Assembly: GCF_000243675.2 (NCBI RefSeq)
Contig: NZ_AHMM02000025.1
Coordinates: forward strand, 186,001-250,000
Direction of reading: 5' to 3'
Source of the DNA: Leptospira inadai serovar Lyme str. 10
GTDB taxonomy: Bacteria > Spirochaetota > Leptospiria > Leptospirales > Leptospiraceae
DNA: 64,000 nt
Shown: positions 18,717 to 27,420 of the stretch, piece by piece
How positions within the stretch are numbered: the stretch's first letter is position 1
How the letters are laid out: each line of letters opens with the position of its first letter
Program-made: the position numbers and the translations under genes
The notes under the pieces: model-generated
Databases searched by the model: none
The model's input: the letters and a program-made list of their open reading frames with translations, nothing else
What the model was told of the DNA's origin: nothing

Positions 18717-19283
18717 ATGACGGCGGCCGATCACTTACAAAGCGTCACTCCGATAACGTATGAAAGAGGTTCCTATATCTTTCGAGAAGGGGACCTACCG
18801 AACGGAAACATGTATTTTCTTTTTCAGGGTCAGTTAAGAGTTTCAAAAAGACGCGACCTGAATCAGGAACATCCCATTAAAAATCTGTCCCCCGGCGAAT
18901 TCTTCGGCGAGATATCCCTGATCTCCGGCAAACAAAGAACCATGTCGGTACAAGTAATTTCACCGACTGCGAAAGTGGGAATATTGAATAAAGCGGTTTT
19001 CAATAAGTTGGAACAAACCAATCCGCAATTTTTGCTTCTGCTGCTCAAGAACACGATCGAAAAACTAAACCGGGCCGAAGGAAAACTCGAATCGCTGTAT
19101 TCCGAGATACATCGGCGAAATGAGGAACAACGCGTAGAAGAAACGTCTGCGCCGAGTTCGGAACTCCCCCGGGAGGAAATTCCGTCCGAAGAACTGTCCG
19201 GGAAGAAAGAAGAGAACACTTCCAAGCCGAAGCCGAGCGTTGCAGCGATTAATACGAAATCCGAAAAAGAGAGCGTCGCATGA
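18717..19283 (+). CDS. cyclic nucleotide-binding domain protein (first of tandem pair)
   Basis: About 188 aa. One cNMP/Crp-type beta-barrel spans about residues 12-125, with FREGDLPNGNMYFLFQG and the phosphate-cassette region GEFFGEISLISGKQRTMS. The Glu and Arg positions of the cassette are present. The C-terminal 60 residues are Glu/Ser/Lys-rich and disordered-looking, with no helix-turn-helix, so it is not a Crp-type regulator. The frame is open upstream to a TTG at 18642. I prefer the ATG at 18717, although neither has a strong ribosome binding site. Its stop overlaps the next start as ATGA. Confidence 0.82.
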   Translation: MTAADHLQSVTPITYERGSYIFREGDLPNGNMYFLFQGQLRVSKRRDLNQEHPIKNLSPGEFFGEISLISGKQRTMSVQVISPTAKVGILNKAVFNKLEQTNPQFLLLLLKNTIEKLNRAEGKLESLYSEIHRRNEEQRVEETSAPSSELPREEIPSEELSGKKEENTSKPKPSVAAINTKSEKESVA

Positions 19284-19717
19284 GCATAAACATATTAGAA
19301 TTCATTAATAATATTTCCATTAAGACTTATTTAGCCGGAGAAAACGTATTCGAAGAGAAGGATATCTCGACGGGCATGATGTATTTTCTGTTTTATGGAG
19401 AATTAGAGATCCGCAAAACATACGACGGCGAAGCGAGGGTCATTCGCAAACTGACTGCCGGCTCCTTTTTCGGCGAAATGGCGTTGATCAGCAAAATTCC
19501 CAGAACTGCCGGCGCGACGGTCATTTCGGAAAAGGCAAAGATCGGAAGTCTCGATAAGGATATGTTTCATAAAATCGGACAGACAAATCCGAAATTCTTT
19601 TCAATACTGCTAAGTACTATGATCGAGAGATTGGTTTCCGTCGAGGAAGAGATCGGTAAGTTAAGTTCCCTCTCTTCGATTAACTTGGAAGAAATCAAAC
19701 CGAGAGTGGACGTTTGA
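19280..19717 (+). CDS. cyclic nucleotide-binding domain protein (second of tandem pair)
   Basis: 145 aa, almost only a cNMP-binding barrel: VFEEKDISTGMMYFLFYGEL, then GSFFGEMALISKIPRTAGA. The cassette FGEMAL-x5-RT is closer to the binding consensus than in the first copy. No DNA-binding or enzymatic domain. Translationally coupled to the upstream paralogue through an ATGA overlap. The pair looks like a tandem duplication, with this copy lacking the acidic tail. Possible small sensor or adaptor; the ligand is not known. Confidence 0.85.
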   Translation: MSINILEFINNISIKTYLAGENVFEEKDISTGMMYFLFYGELEIRKTYDGEARVIRKLTAGSFFGEMALISKIPRTAGATVISEKAKIGSLDKDMFHKIGQTNPKFFSILLSTMIERLVSVEEEIGKLSSLSSINLEEIKPRVDV

Positions 19718-19737
19718 TCCCTCTCGGGGAGAATTTT

Positions 19738-20196
19738 CTAAGCGATTTTCTTTCTTGTAGCGGGAGCGAGTGCTTTTGATTGCACCTTCCTTTTTAAATG
19801 GAGTTCCAGCAAATAACTAAATAAAAAGCATCTAGATACTCCGTGCCAACGCGCTAAATTTCCGAGCCTCGTCCAATCGCTTCCGTCCGGTCGAAAATTG
19901 ATGCGATTCCAACCTGCGCCCGATTCGTGGCGTTTTCGCTGATAGAGGAGCATAAACGAACCCGAATTCAATTTATCAGCCTTCTCCAAATGGGCGCCGT
20001 AAATCGTAAGAAGTTCGTTTAAACAACGCGCTAGTGACCGCTCCCCTTTCCATTTTTTCCGAAACCGATCGCATAGCTCCTCCGAAATTAGGAGCGTACA
20101 ATGCGGGAACTCCCCGCGAGAAGACTTTGCTCGAAGCGAAACGACTTTCGGAATCGCTTTCTTGTTTTCGTAGATTAATTTCAGTTTCATAATCAT
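19738..20196 (-). CDS. DUF1564 family protein
   Basis: 152 aa. The C-terminal half carries the DUF1564 pattern: a LLYQRKRH-like strand, then W-x-R-x-N, W-x-x-L-x-x-LA and HGVSRCFLFSYLLEL. I know this family as a multi-copy Leptospira-specific one with a possible ribbon-helix-helix-like fold and no established function. The N-terminus is basic. It is convergent with the cNMP pair (20 bp between stops). It suggests genus-level assignment more than function. Confidence 0.75.
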   Translation of the reverse strand: MIMKLKLIYENKKAIPKVVSLRAKSSRGEFPHCTLLISEELCDRFRKKWKGERSLARCLNELLTIYGAHLEKADKLNSGSFMLLYQRKRHESGAGWNRINFRPDGSDWTRLGNLARWHGVSRCFLFSYLLELHLKRKVQSKALAPATRKKIA

Positions 20197-20352
20197 ATAC
20201 GTGGATCGGAACTCTCCCGTCGGTCGTATTTTTTCATCCTACCAAAGCTATCTTTTTCGAAAAACGGCACCGAATTGAAACGAATACGAAGTCTTTTTTA
20301 TTTTTCACAATTGTCGCGAAATCTAATATAAGTAAGAATCCGGAGGGTTAGA

Positions 20353-20886
20353 ATGACCGAGGAAAAAAAACTGGAATATGCTACGATAGGAGGCGGTTGC
20401 TTTTGGTGTGTCGAAGCGGTTTATCAGCTAATCGACGGCGTGGAATCGATCGTTTCCGGTTATGCGGGAGGCTCGGACCCTTTGCCGAATTACAAATCCG
20501 TATGTACAGGGCTCACGGGACACGCGGAAGTGATTCGCATCGGTTTTGATCCCGAGCGAATTTCATTTTCCGATATACTGAGCGTTTTTTGGGAAGCCCA
20601 CGATCCGACTACGAGAAACCGCCAAGGAAATGACGAAGGTACTCAATATCGAAGTATCATTCTCTTTGAAACTCCGGAGCAGAAAAAAATCGCCGAGGAA
20701 TCTAGGAAAAAGGCCCAGTCGCATTTCAAAGATCCGATAGTAACCGAAATCATCTCGATGGAAAAGTTTTTTCCCGCTGAAAACTACCATCAAAATTATT
20801 TTCGCACGAATCCTAATCAGCCTTATTGCCATTATGTAATTCGGCCTAAAATTGAAAAATTTCTAAAAAAGAAAGGGTTAGAATAG
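20353..20886 (+). CDS. msrA: peptide-methionine (S)-S-oxide reductase MsrA
   Basis: 177 aa cytoplasmic repair enzyme that reduces methionine-S-sulfoxide in proteins. The active-site motif GCFWC is at residues 15-19, with Cys16 as nucleophile. Other family blocks are GYAGG, GHAEVI, FWEAHDPT, RQGNDEGTQYRS and FFPAENYHQNYF. A GGAGG motif lies about 7 nt upstream of the ATG. The C-terminus ends in a lysine-rich helix without the resolving-Cys tail of some MsrA forms. No MsrB is fused or adjacent. Confidence 0.96.
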   Translation: MTEEKKLEYATIGGGCFWCVEAVYQLIDGVESIVSGYAGGSDPLPNYKSVCTGLTGHAEVIRIGFDPERISFSDILSVFWEAHDPTTRNRQGNDEGTQYRSIILFETPEQKKIAEESRKKAQSHFKDPIVTEIISMEKFFPAENYHQNYFRTNPNQPYCHYVIRPKIEKFLKKKGLE

Positions 20887-20924
20887 GGAGAAAAATATCG
20901 GTTAGCGGAACATGAAAGGAATCT

Positions 20925-23315
20925 CTAAACGAAATCGCCGGACGAATTTATAGGTAAGCGAACATAGAAAGTAGTACCTTCCGAAGAGGACTCGAAACGA
21001 ATCGAACCGTTATGATTCTCGACGATACGCCGAGCGATATCCAACCCTAAACCGGACCCTTCGCCCTGGGATTTCGTAGTAAAGAAAGGTTCGAAAATGC
21101 GATCGGCGATTGAATCCGCAATCCCGGGACCGGAATCGGAAATTCTTACTTCAGCTTCGTAATCGCCTATTCTATAAATTTCAAGTTTTAAAACTCCTTT
21201 AAAGTTCATCGCTTGCGCTGCATTATAAATTAAGTTCGTCCAAACATGAAGCAAATCATCCGGATACGCTTGGATAGGAGGAATAGCGCTATAATCTTTT
21301 TTGATTTCGACGCCTGTCTTAAGTTGATTATGATAAATCGTTAAAACCGTATCCAGGCTTTCGTAAAGATGCACCGCAGTTTTAATTCCTCCGGAACGGA
21401 AATGGGAAAAATTCTTAAGCGCATATACGATCTTCGACGTTCGATCGACAGACATTTCGATTAACCGACAGCTTCTAGCGGCTTGAATTTCATCTAGCGC
21501 ATACATCAACAATTCCCTAGAATGTCTTCCGGTAAACAAGCGAGGAAAATCCGAAAGAGCGTTTTCAAGGCCCGCCTCCACCAATTCTTCGGCAAGAGAC
21601 CTAGCTCCTTCGATTCCTAATTCCTTTAAATTGGCTTCCAAAACCTTGGTTCTTTCCCGCGCCTCCTTCGGAGATAATAACTCCTGGTTATAATGACCTT
21701 TACGTAAAAGGGAATACAAGTCATCCCTAGCCTTTTCCTGTAAGCCCTGTAGGATTACGAATGCCTCTTCCATACGTTGCATAGACCGAGAAAAATAACT
21801 CCGGATCGTTTCGTTAGAAGCGCTGATGACGCCGATCGGATTATTAATTTCATGCGCAATTCCCGCCACCAATTGGCCTAAGGCCGCCATTTTTTCGGAT
21901 AGAACCAATTGGTTTTGCGTTCTTTTTAAATTTTGTAACGTTTCTTCTAATTCTTTTTTCTGCTCTTCGATAAGCTTATTCTGCTCCGAAATCTCACGGT
22001 TTAAAATTCGAAGATCTTCGGCTTCCTTTCTTTCCGCAGTATCTTGAACGACGTTGATCATGCTCGGTTCACCGTCGATAACGACAAGTCTTGTTGAAAA
22101 TACCGAATGCACGATCTGCCCTTTCTTGGTTCGAAACAACGTCTCCGCATTTAAGAGAATTCCGTCTCTCTTTATCGTTTCCGTAAATCCGACCCGATCC
22201 GTCGGATTTACCCAGAGTCGAATATCGAAAGCGGTTCTCCCGATGACTTCCTCCCTTGTAAAACCGAAGAGACGAGTAAATCCTTCGTTGATATCGAAGT
22301 ATTTCCCGTCTGAAACTCGGGAAATCGAAATAGCATACGGGCTCAATTGAAATATTTTTGCAAAAAGTTCCTGACTCGTCCTTAACTTTTCCTGGGAAAG
22401 GTATTTGTCCGTTATATCCTGACCCGTACCGAAGCCTACGATCGAATCCCTAAATTTTCCCTTTACCTGAATGAATCGTGGATTACCGTCAAACCGGATA
22501 GCTTGATAAACGAAATCAACGGAGAATGTAGGATCATTCTTATTTTCTAAACTTTCCTTCAAGATATCGCGTAGTTTATCGCGGTCTTCTGCCACGACAT
22601 GCGATTCTAAAAACGAATCGAACGATAACGTCTTCGATTCGCGGGCATCTTCCTTGCCGAGAAGAATTAAATATTCCTTAGTCAAAGTCAGCTCTAACGT
22701 TTCGGTATTAAGCGTCCAACCGCCGACTTTCGCGTAAAGCTGGACCTCCGACAGCTCCTCCCTCATCTTGCGGAATCCGATAAGAGCAAATCGCATAAGT
22801 ATTGCTACCATGAAAAAGCCGATGGATACGCCGAGAAGTACTGCTTTATTCGAATTCGCTCGAAAAACCGGCTCTATAATGTTATTCTCATTCAGATAAA
22901 TGCTTAATGAGCCCGCAAGAATGGACAATACCATATAGGTCATCGCGGCGATATTCCCGAGAACTAAAGCGGAGAAGACGATCAAGACCATGCAGAAAGA
23001 AAACGCGATCGATTGAACTCCCCCTTCTCGAAGCATTATGAAAAACAAAAGTAGCCACTGAAGACCGACCAAAAAATGTGCGGCCGCTTTTAGTTTTCCT
23101 TTTTTTGCCAGAATATGGCTAATGAGGACCGCCAAAGGAATCAAATATACGGAAAGGTATGTCGACTTAGGTTTTTCGGATAAAATAGGATGCAAGATCC
23201 GAAATACGACCATTACGCCCAAGCAAACGCCCATTAAACCGTAAAGTAGCCGAACAGATGCATCTTTTTGAGCGTCGGAAAAAACCGGTGGCCGTAAAAA
23301 CTCGAGTATTCGATT
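20925..23315 (-). CDS. membrane PAS-domain sensor histidine kinase
   Basis: About 796 aa. Six or seven hydrophobic segments lie in the first 190 residues. Two PAS domains follow: about 205-320 (VGGWTLNTETLELTLTKEY) and about 340-450 (SPYAISISRVSDGKYFDINE), then a coiled coil. The HisKA motif is LVAGIAHEINNPIG, with the phospho-His near 495, and the HATPase domain has NLIYNAAQAM, DSGPGIAD and GSGLGLDIARRIVE. No receiver domain or response regulator gene is adjacent, so it is an orphan kinase. A second start lies 10 codons upstream. Convergent with msrA, with 38 bp between stops. Confidence 0.93.
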   Translation of the reverse strand, partial: NRILEFLRPPVFSDAQKDASVRLLYGLMGVCLGVMVVFRILHPILSEKPKSTYLSVYLIPLAVLISHILAKKGKLKAAAHFLVGLQWLLLFFIMLREGGVQSIAFSFCMVLIVFSALVLGNIAAMTYMVLSILAGSLSIYLNENNIIEPVFRANSNKAVLLGVSIGFFMVAILMRFALIGFRKMREELSEVQLYAKVGGWTLNTETLELTLTKEYLILLGKEDARESKTLSFDSFLESHVVAEDRDKLRDILKESLENKNDPTFSVDFVYQAIRFDGNPRFIQVKGKFRDSIVGFGTGQDITDKYLSQEKLRTSQELFAKIFQLSPYAISISRVSDGKYFDINEGFTRLFGFTREEVIGRTAFDIRLWVNPTDRVGFTETIKRDGILLNAETLFRTKKGQIVHSVFSTRLVVIDGEPSMINVVQDTAERKEAEDLRILNREISEQNKLIEEQKKELEETLQNLKRTQNQLVLSEKMAALGQLVAGIAHEINNPIGVISASNETIRSYFSRSMQRMEEAFVILQGLQEKARDDLYSLLRKGHYNQELLSPKEARERTKVLEANLKELGIEGARSLAEELVEAGLENALSDFPRLFTGRHSRELLMYALDEIQAARSCRLIEMSVDRTSKIVYALKNFSHFRSGGIKTAVHLYESLDTVLTIYHNQLKTGVEIKKDYSAIPPIQAYPDDLLHVWTNLIYNAAQAMNFKGVLKLEIYRIGDYEAEVRISDSGPGIADSIADRIFEPFFTTKSQGEGSGLGLDIARRIVENHNGSIRFESSSEGTTFYVRLPINSSGDFV

Positions 23316-23616
23316 CATAATCAAAACGGGTATCGGGCATTCCATATGCCCGTCGCATAAGGAGAAAGAAAAGCTTGATTTGACGAAATAAAAAATTTTC
23401 TTTTCATAACGGAATTTCTTCGAAACTTTTTATCACTTTATAGAAATTGATTAGGATAAGCGTTACTAAGAATCAAGGAACGGTCAAAAAATCTTGAAAT
23501 TTCCGTAGTAATGGCAAAGGTATCTCATTAATCGAAGATGAGCGCATTCAAAACGATATTTCCAGCACCTTTCCGAATTCACCGCTTATTAGAAATGTTA
23601 AGTGTAGTCGCGTTAC

Positions 23617-24084
23617 GGAGGACAGAAGACTGAGGACAGACATTGGTAAGCCGGGTTTCCATGTTCTGGAGAAAGATTCCTGAGTTACAGGGGATCTTTC
23701 CTCTACTTCTGCAACTTTTCCAACTTCGAGCAGCTTCAGTCGTCTGTCCTCTGTCTTCTGTCTTCTGGGAGACAGAACATTGGCGAGCCGGGTTTCCATG
23801 CTCTAGAGAAAGATTCTTTCGTTATAGTAGATCGGTCCTCTACCTCCATTACTTTTCCAACCTATAGCAGCTTCTGTCTAGCGTGAGCAGAGTGAACGCG
23901 TCTGTCTTCAGTCCTCTGTCTTCTGGGAGACAGAACATTGGTAAGCCGGGTTTCCATGTTCTAGAGAAAGATTCTTTCGTTATAGTAGATCGGTCCTCTA
24001 CCCCCATTACTTTTCCAACCTATAGCAGCTTCTGTCTAGCGTGAGCAGAGCGAACGCGTCTGTCTTCAGTCCTCTGTCTTCTGT
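23617..24084. repeat. three-unit intergenic repeat with inverted CAGAAGAC/GTCTTCTG-type ends
   Basis: Three related units begin near 23641, 23778 and 23936. Each opens with a CATTGG-x-x-AGCCGGGTTTCC-type start, runs through a GAAAGATTC...CTTTTCCAAC...GCAGCTTC core, and ends in TCTGTCTTC-rich DNA. Units two and three are nearly identical over about 150 bp and contain TCTAGCGTGAGCAGAG followed by GAACGCGTCTG. The left edge (GGACAGAAGACTGAGGACAG) is roughly the reverse complement of the right edge. A related block lies at 37430-37857 in the opposite orientation. No open frame looks coding. Confidence 0.8.
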
Positions 24085-24197
24085 TTGTACCACATTTTAT
24101 AAGAGAGAATCGGAACATTCGAAGAAAAATTCAAAAACCCGAAAGATTCAAAATTATCAATTTTTCCTTGATTCTCTTCCTGGAAAAAAGAGTGTCG

Positions 24198-25268
24198 ATG
24201 GGTATGATCCGAAAAGCACTCCTCAGTTTCGTCCTACTTTCGCTATTTGCATCCTGTTCGGCAAATATAGCGTTAAATGGAGAAATTTCTCATCCGAAAA
24301 CCGCAGATAATTGGAATCTATCAATCGAACACTTTCCTCCGATCGCAGGAACGGCTCTCAAAAAATTCCCCGCTATTATTTGCCATGGCTTCATCGCAAA
24401 TCGGAAATATTTTAAGATCAACGAAAAGTCATCTTTAGTGGCGAGTCTACAGAAGGAAGGCTATGATGTATGGTTGCTTGATCTGCGAGGAAGACAAGAT
24501 GCAGGTTCTCCATCCCTATTCTTTGGGGAAAAAACATTCGACTATTCGATCGACGATTATATTAAGCAGGACGTCGATGCCGCAATTAAGCATGTGCTCA
24601 ACGCGACCGGTAAGGAAAAAGTCAACTGGATCGGGCATAGTATGGGCGGTATGTTATTATATGCTCGCTTGGGGACTTTGGGAGAAAACAGGGTCGCGAA
24701 TTTAATCACGATCGGTTCACCTATAATCATGGACCCGCCGTCTAGAGCCCTGCAGCTATGGACCAATTTTACTTGGGGACTCTATCTATGGCCGGTGGTT
24801 CCGACGGAAACCTGGTCCGGAATTCGCGGTGGAACCGGCATCCCATTCTTACCTAAAAAGAATTTCGAAGAACTCTTTTGGCATGAAAAGAATATAGATC
24901 CGAAGATCGTAAGCGGAGTGTTCACTACGTCCATCGCTTCCGTAACTAAAAGGGAAGCAAGGCAAATGGAAAAAGTCATAGAAACGGGTTCATTCAGAAC
25001 CGAGGACGGGCAGCAAAATTACGCGGACGGCATCGCCAATATTAAAATTCCTACATTAATCATAGGAGGAAGGCGAGATAAACTAGGGTTTACGTATTCC
25101 TTGCGCTACGTTTATGACAATATCGGTACTGCTGATAAAACTCTATTCATTGCCTCCAAAGGAAAAGGCCATTCGGACGATTACGGACACACGGATTTAT
25201 TGGTGGGCAAAAAAGCGGACGAAGACGTATTTCCTGTTCTAGTACGTTGGTTGAATAAAAGAAACTGA
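24198..25268 (+). CDS. lipoprotein alpha/beta hydrolase (first of pair)
   Basis: About 356 aa. The N-terminus MIRKALLSFVLLSLFASC is a lipoprotein signal with the lipobox cysteine in FASC, so the protein is expected at a membrane surface. The fold shows PAIICHGFIANRKYF, WLLDLRGRQDAG and the nucleophile elbow GHSMGGML. A likely acid is in IIGGRRDKLG and the histidine in KGHSDDYGHTDLL. It resembles lipase or PHA-synthase-like hydrolases. Starts at 24168 and 24204 are also possible. The gene begins about 110 bp after the intergenic repeat and is followed 13 bp later by a second hydrolase lipoprotein. Confidence 0.85.
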   Translation: MGMIRKALLSFVLLSLFASCSANIALNGEISHPKTADNWNLSIEHFPPIAGTALKKFPAIICHGFIANRKYFKINEKSSLVASLQKEGYDVWLLDLRGRQDAGSPSLFFGEKTFDYSIDDYIKQDVDAAIKHVLNATGKEKVNWIGHSMGGMLLYARLGTLGENRVANLITIGSPIIMDPPSRALQLWTNFTWGLYLWPVVPTETWSGIRGGTGIPFLPKKNFEELFWHEKNIDPKIVSGVFTTSIASVTKREARQMEKVIETGSFRTEDGQQNYADGIANIKIPTLIIGGRRDKLGFTYSLRYVYDNIGTADKTLFIASKGKGHSDDYGHTDLLVGKKADEDVFPVLVRWLNKRN

Positions 25269-25281
25269 ACCGGAATCTATT

Positions 25282-26214
25282 ATGAAAATAAAAAATATCT
25301 TTATCGTTACTCTATCTTTCGTTTTATTCGCATTTCTCATTTCCTGTACTCGATACGTTCGGATTACTGAGGAAGTATTTACAAAACAGACGGCTGATTT
25401 TGGCCCAAACGTCTACCTCACTACGTTTAACCAACCCGATTCCGAATATCCTCCTATTTTAATTCTAGATCCGATTTTGGTGAATAAGAAATCCCTGTAT
25501 ATCGGAGATTATTCGGGACTCATCGGAGTTTTGAACGGAAACGGCTTTACGGTTTGGCTTTTACATTTCGACTCCTATTCAGGAATCAATTTGAAAGATA
25601 TCGGGGAAAAAATCCTTCCCCAAGCCGTATCACAAATTCAGAAATCTGCGAATCGAAAAGATTATATTCTGGGAGGTGTTTCCCTCGGTGGCCAAACGAT
25701 CCTGCATTATCTTCACGGAAAAAAAGATCTCGGAATCTATAAAAGCTTCTTTTTAGGAACAGGAATGGATTACAAATTCAACGATAGCTTCCTGGAAGAT
25801 ATGAAGAAAGAAAAACGATTCGGAACGGATTTGACGAATTCCTGCAAAAACAAAGACTCTTTCTGCTCTAGATTCATTTCGTACGACGAGGACGATCCGA
25901 CGACTCTTTTCACTTATGGAAATCTTTGGAATTATCTCCCGCCGTTGGAGGAAAATCCTAAGAACTGGGCGGAATTCGAATCGTTGGATTTTCCGACTCT
26001 CTTTATCGCCGGAAAAATCGACAGTGTTTCTCCCGCTGAATCGATACACCCGGTGTATAGAAGAAAGAAAGGGTCCAGTCAGTTTTTCGAGATCGGTAGG
26101 GATAATCGCGGAAGCATCGATTACGATCATCTGTCTCTATTTGCGCATGAAGACGCCGGCCCGGAAATATACCAGCGAATCGCGGATTGGTTAAAGAAAA
26201 AGAAAGGAGAATAA
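25282..26214 (+). CDS. lipoprotein alpha/beta hydrolase (second of pair)
   Basis: 310 aa. The signal IFIVTLSFVLFAFLISC gives a lipobox cysteine near residue 22. The hydrolase fold is more divergent than its neighbour: PPILILDPILVNKKSLY, VWLLHFDSYSG, the nucleophile elbow GGVSLGGQTI, FIAGKIDSVSP and a final DYDHLSLFAHEDAG. The histidine of the triad is probably in YDHLSLF. Likely a diverged tandem duplicate of the gene 13 bp upstream, and probably cotranscribed with it. Substrate unknown. Confidence 0.78.
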   Translation: MKIKNIFIVTLSFVLFAFLISCTRYVRITEEVFTKQTADFGPNVYLTTFNQPDSEYPPILILDPILVNKKSLYIGDYSGLIGVLNGNGFTVWLLHFDSYSGINLKDIGEKILPQAVSQIQKSANRKDYILGGVSLGGQTILHYLHGKKDLGIYKSFFLGTGMDYKFNDSFLEDMKKEKRFGTDLTNSCKNKDSFCSRFISYDEDDPTTLFTYGNLWNYLPPLEENPKNWAEFESLDFPTLFIAGKIDSVSPAESIHPVYRRKKGSSQFFEIGRDNRGSIDYDHLSLFAHEDAGPEIYQRIADWLKKKKGE

Positions 26215-26231
26215 AAATCGATCTAAAACTC

Positions 26232-27368
26232 CTATTTTATCGATGCGGTCACCCTCGGGCCGCATTGATTTCGAATTCGAATCCATCTTGATCGGGAGAT
26301 CCCGAGCTTTCCGCTGGAGTTCCCTCGTTTCGCGATCTCGCGCCGAATCGCATCGATTCGCTCATCCGTCGGCGGATGAGAGCTTAGAAAATCCGGAATA
26401 TTCATCGAACTCTCTTCCTTTTCTTTTCTTGCCAGAGTAATCTTAAGTCTTTCGAACCAATGTAGCAATCCTTCCACGGTAATATTCGATTTCTTAAGAT
26501 TCTCTAAAGCTTCCAGATCGGCTTCCATCTCGAACTCTCGCGAAAACTTTTGACTGAACAAGGCAGCACTCGTTAATTCATAGAACGTATCCATATTTTC
26601 AATGAACTCTACGCCTTCGAAACCGGATCCGATCGCTAATGATAAGAATAAAAAATTACCCAGATACCGAATCTCATTCCTTGTCCCGTGTCGTCTACGT
26701 ACATGAGCCATTTCGTGAGCGATCACGCCGGCCAATTCTTCCGGACTTTCCATCGTGGAAAGTAAATTCGTAAAAATAATAATATTTCCACCGGGCAATG
26801 CAAACGCATTCGTGATATTATCCTGAACGACGACAATATCGTAAGTAAACGGATCGGCCGGATCCTTTAATCTTTTTCCGATAGTATCGACCATACGATT
26901 TATTTCCGGAGCGGAACAAACATACAAAAATTCCCGAATTTTAGGCGATAATAAAGTCGCTCTGGTCTTATCGTAGCTCAACGGAACAACATGATACAAA
27001 TAAGATAGAGCGGAATTGTATCCGAATATAACGATAAAAGCGGCAATCGTAAGCGCTCCGATTTTCTGCCAAATCCCGGTGCTCATCCATATTCCGGAGA
27101 CGATGTCGCCTTTACCTTGTTTGACGATATCGATCAGATTATCGTAGGTAATTTCGGAATAAAAAACTATTATCACAGTAGCATTAGGAGAATTTAAATT
27201 TCTTATTTCTAATCTATATTCCGAAGCGAATTTTTCCACGCCAACGATATCCTGACCCGAAAATCGGTATTCTTTCCGATCAGTAACGAAGCATAGGTCA
27301 TTCTGCTTAACGTTCAGAATTCCTTTTTTCGGAAGCGGAGTTTCTCCGTCGTAAAATAGATCTTCCAT
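26232..27368 (-). CDS. M48 family zinc metallopeptidase with N-terminal domain and membrane anchor
   Basis: 378 aa. Residues 1-95 form a soluble, strand-rich domain. A membrane segment lies at about 107-127 (IGALTIAAFIVIFGYNS). The peptidase domain follows with the zinc motif HEMAHVRRRH, the downstream Glu ligand in EFEMEADLEAL, and SSHPPTDERI near the end, as in BepA/Oma1-like M48 proteins. The GGNIIIFTNLLS block is also typical. It lies 52 bp downstream of a DUF898 gene on the same strand, a pairing I know from other bacteria. A role in envelope protein quality control is likely but inferred. Confidence 0.9.
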   Translation of the reverse strand: MEDLFYDGETPLPKKGILNVKQNDLCFVTDRKEYRFSGQDIVGVEKFASEYRLEIRNLNSPNATVIIVFYSEITYDNLIDIVKQGKGDIVSGIWMSTGIWQKIGALTIAAFIVIFGYNSALSYLYHVVPLSYDKTRATLLSPKIREFLYVCSAPEINRMVDTIGKRLKDPADPFTYDIVVVQDNITNAFALPGGNIIIFTNLLSTMESPEELAGVIAHEMAHVRRRHGTRNEIRYLGNFLFLSLAIGSGFEGVEFIENMDTFYELTSAALFSQKFSREFEMEADLEALENLKKSNITVEGLLHWFERLKITLARKEKEESSMNIPDFLSSHPPTDERIDAIRREIAKRGNSSGKLGISRSRWIRIRNQCGPRVTASIK

Positions 27369-27420
27369 CGCCGATTCGATTCCTCGGGTTATCCTAAATT
27401 TAGCGGATTAAAATCCGCCG

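Noticed and set aside
23617..24084. CRISPR-like array
   Set aside because: Units are about 140-160 bp, without short identical repeats and unique spacers, and no cas gene is near.
23643..24310. Short frames within the intergenic repeat block
   Set aside because: They cross repeat unit borders, differ between units and have no ribosome binding site; treated as non-coding repeat.
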